Shown: positions 5,628-10,099 of the stretch, in pieces | How positions within the stretch are numbered: position 1 is the stretch's first letter | Layout of the letters: each line of letters begins with the position of its first letter | Source: CAZNYG01 sp964577205 | GTDB lineage: Bacteria > Elusimicrobiota > Endomicrobiia > Endomicrobiales > CAIRNS01 | Assembly (NCBI GenBank): GCA_964577205.1 | Contig: CAZNYG010000069.1 | Location: 1-10,099, forward strand | Direction of reading: 5' to 3' | DNA length: 10,099 nucleotides | Program-made: the position numbers and the translations under genes | The notes under the pieces: generated by a model | What the model was told of the DNA's origin: nothing | Databases searched by the model: none | Seen by the model: the letters and a program-made list of their open reading frames with translations, nothing else

Positions 5628-6989
5628 ATGGATGACATTAAGATTTACCTGGCTGAAAAAGAGATCCCGACGCACTGGTATAATATTCAGGCAGACCTGC
5701 CTGAAGCCCTGCCTCCGTACCTGCATCCCGGAACGTTGAAACCTGTGGGGCCGGCAGATCTCGCTCCCATATTCCCCATGGGCCTTATCGCGCAGGAAGT
5801 AAGCACCGAACGCTGGATCGAGATACCGGAAGAACTCCGCCAGATGTACTGCCAGTGGAGGCCGTCCCCGCTTTACCGCGCCCGCCAGCTTGAAAAAGCA
5901 CTCAAAACGCCGGCAAAGATATACTACAAATATGAGGGCGTAAGCCCTTCCGGAAGCCACAAGTCCAACACGGCGCTGGCCCAGGCTTATTACAACAGGA
6001 AGGAAGGCGTCAAACGCCTCGCGACCGAAACCGGGGCAGGACAGTGGGGCTCCGCGCTTTCTCTGGCGTGCAGCACCTTCGGCCTGGAGTGCACGGTGTA
6101 CATGGTCAAGATCTCCTTTGAGCAGAAACCGTACCGCAAATCGCTGATGCAGGTGTACGGCGCGGAAGTTTTTCCCAGCCCCACCAACAGGACAAATGCC
6201 GGCCGCGCGATCCTGAAAGCAAATCCCGATTCGCAGGGTTCGCTCGGCATCGCGATCTCGGAAGCCGTGGAAGACGCGGCGTCCGATCCGAACACGAAAT
6301 ACTCTCTTGGCAGCGTGCTGAACCACGTGGCCATGCACCAGACTATCATCGGCCTGGAAGCGAAAAAGCAACTGGAGTCCGTCGGCGACTATCCCGACGT
6401 GGTCATCGCCTGCGTCGGAGGCGGCTCAAATTTCGGAGGTGTCGCGTTCCCGTTCCTCATGGACAAACTGCAGGGAAAAAATAGAAACCTTCGCGCGGTC
6501 GCAGTTGAGCCCGCGGCCTGCCCGACGCTGACCAAAGGCGTGTACGCGTTCGATTACGGCGATACCGCGGGCCTCGCGCCGGTCGTCAAGATGTACACTC
6601 TCGGCCATACGTTCATGCCGGCGGGAATACACGCGGGCGGGCTGCGGTATCACGGCATGTCGTCCATAATCTCGGCATTGTACAACAAAAAGATCATCGA
6701 AGCCGCGGCGTACAAACAGACGCCCGTTTTCGAATCAGCCATCACGTTCGCGCGTTCGGAAGGCATACTTCCCGCGCCCGAATCGTCCCACGCCATACAC
6801 GGAGCGGTCGTCGAAGCGCTTAAAGCCCGCGAATCCGGCGAGAAAAAGACGATCCTTTTCAACCTGTCGGGCCACGGCCATTTCGACCTTACCGCGTACG
6901 ACAATTATCTCTCCGGAAAACTGGAAGACTACGAGTACCCGCAGGAAAAAGTTCATGAGGCGCTGACGCATCTGCCTAAAGTGCAATAG
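5628..6989 (+). CDS. trpB: Tryptophan synthase beta chain, TrpB2 type
   Basis: This PLP enzyme condenses indole with L-serine to give tryptophan. At 453 residues it is longer than classic TrpB1 (about 400) and fits the TrpB2 group. It shows the PLP lysine K112 in PSGSHKSNTA (107-116), the catalytic-type Glu134 in ETGAGQWG, the phosphate loop VGGGSN at 263-268, and the TrpB2-style C-terminal LSGHGHFDL (413-421) in place of the TrpB1 SGRG block. The N-terminal extension with WYNIQADLP (17-25) is also typical of TrpB2. No trpA or other trp gene is in view. TrpB2 often acts without the alpha subunit, scavenging free indole; a side role as serine deaminase has been proposed for some members. The start is set by AGGAGG. 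The gene sits 76 bp after the HNH gene, and no clear promoter of its own is visible in that gap. Confidence 0.95.
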   Translation: MDDIKIYLAEKEIPTHWYNIQADLPEALPPYLHPGTLKPVGPADLAPIFPMGLIAQEVSTERWIEIPEELRQMYCQWRPSPLYRARQLEKALKTPAKIYYKYEGVSPSGSHKSNTALAQAYYNRKEGVKRLATETGAGQWGSALSLACSTFGLECTVYMVKISFEQKPYRKSLMQVYGAEVFPSPTNRTNAGRAILKANPDSQGSLGIAISEAVEDAASDPNTKYSLGSVLNHVAMHQTIIGLEAKKQLESVGDYPDVVIACVGGGSNFGGVAFPFLMDKLQGKNRNLRAVAVEPAACPTLTKGVYAFDYGDTAGLAPVVKMYTLGHTFMPAGIHAGGLRYHGMSSIISALYNKKIIEAAAYKQTPVFESAITFARSEGILPAPESSHAIHGAVVEALKARESGEKKTILFNLSGHGHFDLTAYDNYLSGKLEDYEYPQEKVHEALTHLPKVQ

Positions 6990-6993
6990 TAAT

Positions 6994-7081
6994 AAAGACG
7001 TTCACTGGTTCATTGGTTAACGGCAAAAAACGGCATTTTCGTGCTGATTGCCAGGGAATGACCAGCTAAAGAATCGTCTTT
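6994..7081. repeat. Imperfect nested inverted repeat between trpB2 and the CDF gene
   Basis: Three arm pairs nest in order: AAAGACG (6994-7000) with CGTCTTT (7075-7081); CTGGTTCATT (7005-7014) with AATGACCAG (7057-7065), one base bulged; and GGCA (7022-7025) with TGCC (7049-7052). The left arm is itself an 8-bp tandem series, GTTCACTG, GTTCATTG, GTTAACGG (7000-7023). There is no terminal T-run, so it is not a clear terminator. It may be a decayed dispersed repeat or a structured spacer. Confidence 0.5.
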
Positions 7082-7103
7082 CCATCAAGTTCTATGCATT
7101 TTT

Positions 7104-7948
7104 ATGACCAGGGAACGCAAGCTTCTTTTTATTTTTCTTTTCAACCTGGCTTTGATGGCGCTGGAGGCCGCCGGGGGGATCCTCAGCAACAGCCTCGCGC
7201 TGCTCAGCGACGCGGGGCACATGTTGACCGACGCCCTCGCGATCTTTCTCAGCTATCTCGCGATACACTGGAGCAAAAAACCCGCGACCGCCCAACGCAC
7301 CTTCGGATACCACCGGACCGAGATCCTGGTCGCCCTGGTGAACGGCCTTGCGCTTCTGGGCATTTCGGGCTATATATTCTTTGAAGCGTTCCACCGGTTC
7401 TTCAACCCCGTGCCGGTAAAAACCGATATCCTGCTGGCCGTCTCCATCATCGGCCTCGCGGGCAACGTGGCGGGCATGCTGCTCCTCAGGCATGAAAGCC
7501 ATGAAAACCTCAATATACGGGGCGCGTTTTTCCACCTGCTGGGCGATACACTCTCTTCCGTAGGCGTCATCACGGGCGGCATCATCATCGCCCTGACAGG
7601 CTGGACGGCGGTGGACCCGCTGATCGGCGTCATCATCGGCGGCATAGTCCTGCGCGGAGCCATAGGCCTTGTGTGGGAATCCGGCGAGGTCCTTCTGGAA
7701 TCGACCCCTCGGGACATCGATCTCGCGGAACTTAAAAAGGAAATAGAGGCGATCCCCGGCGTCCGGGAACTGCACGAGATACACGTCTGGGCCATCACGT
7801 CCGAACGACGAGCTCTCAGCGCCCACGTCCTCATGGATAATATCCCCACGCGGGACGNNNNNNNNNNGCGCGGGAATTCTCCATAAACCACTCGACCCTT
7901 GAGGCCGAATGCGACACCTGCGCCAACAACGCGTGCGAGTTTCATTAG
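7104..7948 (+). CDS. CDF-family metal cation exporter, interrupted by an assembly gap
   Basis: This inner-membrane cation/proton antiporter (CzcD/ZitB type) exports Zn2+ and similar ions. Residues 1-251 are readable and include the transport domain. The two metal-site motifs are HMLTD (H39, D43; preceded by DAG) and HLLGD (H144, D148), one in each half of the core. A cytoplasmic domain begins near ESTPRDIDL (199-207) and contains PGVRELHEIHVWAITS. Ten N at 7858-7867 then break the frame. After them a different frame reads REFSINHSTLEAEC and ends in a Cys-rich tail, CDTCANNACEFH, with TAG at 7946-7948. This is the normal end of a CDF protein, so the gene is probably intact in the organism; comparison with the family suggests roughly 15 residues are missing. 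The apparent stop at 7886 is an artefact of the gap. No ribosome site precedes the ATG. The exact metal is inferred. Confidence 0.9.
7858..7867. other. Assembly gap (10 N)
   Basis: Ten unknown bases lie in the C-terminal domain of the CDF gene. The coding frame before the gap and the frame after it differ so that the real missing length must be 2 modulo 3. It is therefore not 10, and is probably around 45-50 bases by comparison with the family. The gap size is a placeholder. Confidence 0.97.
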
Positions 7949-8044
7949 GAGTGGCAACGAACGGCACGGATAGAGAACGTAACGGCAACACCGGTAACGA
8001 GGCCCGTTAATCAAGATACTTCACAAGGGACTCAAGGACTTCCC
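7949..8044. other. Spacer between the CDF and ZIP genes
   Basis: This 96-bp stretch contains several AACG-rich units (AACGAACGG, AACGTAACGG, GGTAACGAGG) and a small TAACG/CGTTA stem near 7995-8009. I see no clear promoter or terminator and no convincing Zur box. It ends in the ZIP ribosome site, AAGGA at 8034-8038. Co-transcription of the two transporters is therefore possible. Confidence 0.5.
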
Positions 8045-8767
8045 ATGAACCTGATCGACGTGATCTTTTATTCCCTTATCGCGGGTGCGGCGACGCTGCT
8101 GGGCACGTGGCTGGTCTTCCGCAGGGAGGAGTGGGCCGAAAAGAACTCGATATTCCTCATCAGCTTCGCCGCGGGCGTCATGCTCACCCTTTCCTTCTCT
8201 CATCTTATTCCGGAATCACTGGAACTGTTCCCCCACGCCCCGATCGCGGTATTCACCGGTTTCCTTCTTTTTTACATACTCCAGCAGGTGATCATGTTCC
8301 ACGCCTGCCACGAGGAAGCCTGCGACAGCCACCACCTGAGCATCCTCTCCTCGATCGGGCTTACCGTGCATTCGCTCCTGGACGGTATCGCCATCACGGC
8401 GGGCTTCGTGGCGGGGTGGTCCCTCGGCGTCATGACCACGATCGCCGTGCTGCTCCACGAAGCCCCGGAAGGCATTACTATCACCAGCATCCTGATGCAT
8501 GCCCGGGCGCCGCGCAAAAAGATCATCACCTATTCGGTCATAGTCGCCCTTGCCACTCCCGTCGGCGCGATCGCTTCATTTTTCTTTCTGAAGAATGTTT
8601 CCCCCCAATCCCTGGGCATCCTTCTCGCGCTTACGGCCGGCTCTTTCATATATCTCGCAGCTTCGGACCTGATACCCGAGACGCACCGGAAACACCATCA
8701 CGCCAACGCCATTTATTTCTTCGCGGGCGTCGTCCTGACCGCCCTGGTCGGCCGCCTGCTCCATTGA
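8045..8767 (+). CDS. ZIP-family metal transporter
   Basis: This 240-residue inner-membrane protein belongs to the ZIP family, which moves Zn2+, Fe2+ or related ions toward the cytoplasm. About eight hydrophobic segments are visible. The metal-site helices are TVHSLLDGIAI (107-117; H109, D113) and LLHEAPEGITI (136-146; H138, E139, E142), the two ZIP signatures. Helix 2 has SHLIPES (52-58) and a late helix has SDLIPETH (207-214). Between helices 3 and 4 a loop rich in His and Cys (HACHEEACDSHH, 86-97) fits the metal-binding variable loop. It starts after AAGGA with a 6-base spacing and is 96 bp downstream of the CDF exporter, so import and export genes lie in tandem. Bacterial relatives are often annotated ZupT or GufA; metal specificity cannot be read here. 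Confidence 0.92.
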   Translation: MNLIDVIFYSLIAGAATLLGTWLVFRREEWAEKNSIFLISFAAGVMLTLSFSHLIPESLELFPHAPIAVFTGFLLFYILQQVIMFHACHEEACDSHHLSILSSIGLTVHSLLDGIAITAGFVAGWSLGVMTTIAVLLHEAPEGITITSILMHARAPRKKIITYSVIVALATPVGAIASFFFLKNVSPQSLGILLALTAGSFIYLAASDLIPETHRKHHHANAIYFFAGVVLTALVGRLLH

Positions 8768-8777
8768 CATATTTTTT

Positions 8778-8786
8778 TGCTACAAT
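8778..8786 (+). promoter_or_regulatory. Extended -10 promoter candidate for cysE
   Basis: TGCTACAAT is an extended -10 (TGn followed by 5 of 6 bases of TATAAT). Predicted start is near 8793. A TTGACA at 8764-8769 overlaps the ZIP stop codon but is only 11 bases from this -10, too close to act with it. If real, the cysE leader would be about 127 bases and would contain the inverted repeat at 8800-8897. Confidence 0.5.
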
Positions 8787-8799
8787 ATGCAGGGCATGC

Positions 8800-8907
8800 G
8801 AGCATTCAGCTTTCAGCCGTCAGCTGTCAGCCAGAGACAAGAACAAAGCAAAAAAACAAGAGCAAAACTTTAGCTGATAGCTGAATGCTGACTGCTCAAT
8901 TTTTTTT
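8800..8907 (+). repeat. 7-bp-periodic inverted repeat ending in a T-run, in the cysE leader
   Basis: The left arm is a tandem series of TCAGCnn units (TCAGCTT, TCAGCCG, TCAGCTG, TCAGCCA from 8806). The right arm is the reverse complement series (AGCTGAT, AGCTGAA, TGCTGAC from 8872). In one register 8800-8825 pairs with 8872-8897 at 22 of 26 positions. Two A and then eight T (8900-8907) follow, as in an intrinsic terminator. In a second register, shifted by one repeat, 8802-8817 pairs with 8873-8888 at 15 of 16 positions. The roughly 46-base core is A-rich. It may be the ZIP terminator, a cysE attenuator, or a dispersed repeat. Confidence 0.7.
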
Positions 8908-8919
8908 AACGGAGCAATT

Positions 8920-9660
8920 ATGGGCAGGCGGCTTAGCATATTGAAAGAAGACGTTCTTACCATATTCGATAAAGATCCCGCGGCGCGCTCCTGGCCGGAA
9001 GTACTTTTCTGCTACCCCGGGCTGCACGCTATATGGATGCACCGGGTGGCACACTATCTCTGGAAACGGGATCTCTTCTTCTGGGCGCGCTTTCTCTCCC
9101 ATATCAACCGTTTCATTACCGGCATAGAGATCCATCCCGGAGCGGCGATCGGCCGGAGGTTCTTCATAGACCACGGCATGGGCGTCGTGATAGGAGAGAC
9201 CGCCGAGATCGGCGACGATGTCCTTATTTATAAAGGCGTCGTGCTGGGCGGGACATCGCTTGAAAAGAAGAAACGCCATCCCACGCTCGGCAACAACGTC
9301 GTCGTCGGTTCCAACGCCATCGTGCTGGGCGCGATCACCCTGGGCGACAACGCGCGCGTCGGCGCGGCCTCTGTCGTGGTGCATGATGTGCCGGCAAACG
9401 CGACCGCTGTCGGCGTGCCTGCCCGCGTCGGACTCGGATTCTCGGCGGAAGAGATCCAGAAACTGGAACACGGCAAGCTGCCCGACCCTATCGCTGACGC
9501 GATCCGTTTCGTGCTGAAAGAGTACGACAAAATGGAAGAACGGGTCAAAAAGCTGGAATCGAAGGAAGGACTTGCTTCGGTAATAGATAAGTACATCGAA
9601 GAAAAGAAAGAAGAGATCCGCAAAGAGTTTGAAGACCTTTCCAGAGAACTGAAGCAATAA
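8920..9660 (+). CDS. cysE: Serine O-acetyltransferase
   Basis: This cytoplasmic enzyme acetylates L-serine with acetyl-CoA to O-acetylserine, the committed step of cysteine synthesis. At 246 residues it has the length of the shorter bacterial CysE form. A helical N-terminal part (1-66) precedes the left-handed beta-helix of hexapeptide repeats: IHPGAAIG (71-78), IDHGMGVVIGET (83-94), IGDDVLIYKGVVLGGTS (97-113), then repeats to VPARVG near 171. Catalytic-type histidines are H85 (DHG) and H120 (RHP), matching E. coli H158 and H193. The C-terminal part from about 195 (KEYDKMEERVKKLESKEG onward) is a highly charged predicted coiled coil rather than the E. coli-type cysteine-sensing tail. The start follows GGAG by 5 bases. 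No cysK is in view; the neighbour upstream is the ZIP gene and a strong terminator follows. Confidence 0.96.
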   Translation: MGRRLSILKEDVLTIFDKDPAARSWPEVLFCYPGLHAIWMHRVAHYLWKRDLFFWARFLSHINRFITGIEIHPGAAIGRRFFIDHGMGVVIGETAEIGDDVLIYKGVVLGGTSLEKKKRHPTLGNNVVVGSNAIVLGAITLGDNARVGAASVVVHDVPANATAVGVPARVGLGFSAEEIQKLEHGKLPDPIADAIRFVLKEYDKMEERVKKLESKEGLASVIDKYIEEKKEEIRKEFEDLSRELKQ

Positions 9661-9687
9661 GGATACGTCTTATTGGAAAAGCACTCA

Positions 9688-9745
9688 TTTTCTTAAAATA
9701 AAAACAGCCTGGTATCGATGCCCGGCTGTTTTTATTTTAAGAAAA
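9688..9745. terminator. Bidirectional intrinsic terminator between convergent genes
   Basis: The arms 9688-9709 and 9724-9745 are perfect 22-bp complements around a 14-base loop. The core is ACAGCC/GGCTGT and both strands carry TTTTTATTTT after it. It lies 27 bases past the cysE stop and 18 bases past the stop of the converging minus-strand gene, so it can end both transcripts. Confidence 0.95.
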
Positions 9746-9763
9746 AATATTATGTCGTTTCGA

Positions 9764-10099
9764 TCACATCGCAAGGCGGTATATCTTCGAGCTGACGGCC
9801 GCGCTGAAATCAGGCGCGGTATATGTTTTCCCGTCATAGCTGTAAGTGACCAGCGGCACTTTCCTGACCATGCTCTGCGTGTCGCCGCGTTCATAGACAA
9901 GGGTATATTTGGCCGCGGCATCGCTTCCGATGCAGCTGTTCCCGTTCTTATCCTGCCCGAATACGGCGGTAGCCATGAAAGACAGCTTGCGTATCAGCGT
10001 GTCATCCCCGGCCGCGACGGCGGCCTTCCGGGCCTGGTTCCATAACGCTTCGGTGTTGCGCGTGTAATAATCAAATGTCGTCGAAATATCCTCGCCGCC
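9764..10099 (-). CDS. C-terminal part of an unrecognised protein
   Basis: The minus-strand frame is open from the right edge (base 10099) to TGA at 9764-9766, giving the last 111 residues of a longer protein. I do not recognise the family. The visible part starts with a helical, charged stretch (FDYYTRNTEALWNQARKAAVAAGDD) and then a segment with KLSFMATAVFGQDKNGNSC. The end is probably beta-rich with Tyr and Thr (KYTLVYERG, VTYSYDGKTYTAPDF). There are no transmembrane segments or clear catalytic motifs here. An internal ATG at 9976 is unlikely to be the start because coding-like sequence continues upstream of it without a stop and no ribosome site precedes it. The gene ends at the bidirectional terminator shared with cysE. 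Confidence 0.68.
   Translation of the reverse strand, partial: GGEDISTTFDYYTRNTEALWNQARKAAVAAGDDTLIRKLSFMATAVFGQDKNGNSCIGSDAAAKYTLVYERGDTQSMVRKVPLVTYSYDGKTYTAPDFSAAVSSKIYRLAM

Noticed and set aside
5508..6371. 287-codon minus-strand frame
   Set aside because: It is antisense to trpB2, with no ribosome site or family motif.
7092..7991. 299-codon minus-strand frame across the N gap
   Set aside because: It is antisense to the CDF gene and is open only because N codons hide any stop.
8764..8769. TTGACA as the -35 element for cysE
   Set aside because: It is 11 bases from TACAAT, too close; at 17 bases the hexamer is ATGCAG, a poor -10. The extended -10 explanation is better.
8800..8897. CRISPR array
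   Set aside because: The units are 7 bases, contiguous, and arranged as an inverted pair, with no spacers or cas genes.
9764..9976. A complete 70-residue gene starting at the internal ATG 9976
   Set aside because: The frame continues open to the window edge with coding-like sequence, and there is no ribosome site before 9976.

Overview
The window is bacterial chromosome of moderately high G+C, apparently from an uncultivated lineage, since it carries a 10-N assembly gap. Nothing seen fixes the phylum. There are no rRNA, tRNA, phage, transposase or CRISPR features. The biotin synthase lacks one Cys ligand of the E. coli-type auxiliary cluster and resembles the form reported from obligate anaerobes, so an anaerobic host is likely (inference). 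Sigma-70-type promoters, Shine-Dalgarno sites and intrinsic terminators are easy to read.

The layout is two opposite blocks that diverge from the gap at 4815-4948. The left block (minus strand) reads outward: a secreted Ig-like protein of unknown function (4203-4814); an HU DNA-binding protein and a small two-helix membrane protein (4091-3523), with a strong promoter in front and a strong terminator behind; an AlaC-type aminotransferase and homoserine dehydrogenase (3381-885), 16 bp apart and also closed by a terminator; and a 5' portion of bioB (747-1), cut by the window edge and preceded by a BirA-type biotin operator. The right block (plus strand) holds an HNH endonuclease with a near-leaderless consensus promoter (4949-5551), TrpB2-type tryptophan synthase beta (5628-6989), a CDF metal exporter broken by the N gap (7104-7948), a ZIP metal transporter (8045-8767) and serine acetyltransferase cysE (8920-9660). 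A bidirectional terminator with 22-bp perfect arms (9688-9745) separates cysE from an unrecognised gene entering from the right on the minus strand.

Most genes are ordinary amino acid, cofactor and metal metabolism. Aminotransferase plus Hom serve the aspartate/homoserine branch and amino-group exchange. TrpB2 and CysE both handle L-serine (indole to tryptophan; serine to O-acetylserine). CDF and ZIP form an adjacent metal export/import pair. No defence island or new multi-gene system is evident. The points most worth checking are the variant BioB cluster ligands, the near-leaderless HNH gene, and a 7-bp-periodic inverted repeat in the cysE leader that can pair in two registers and ends at a T-run.
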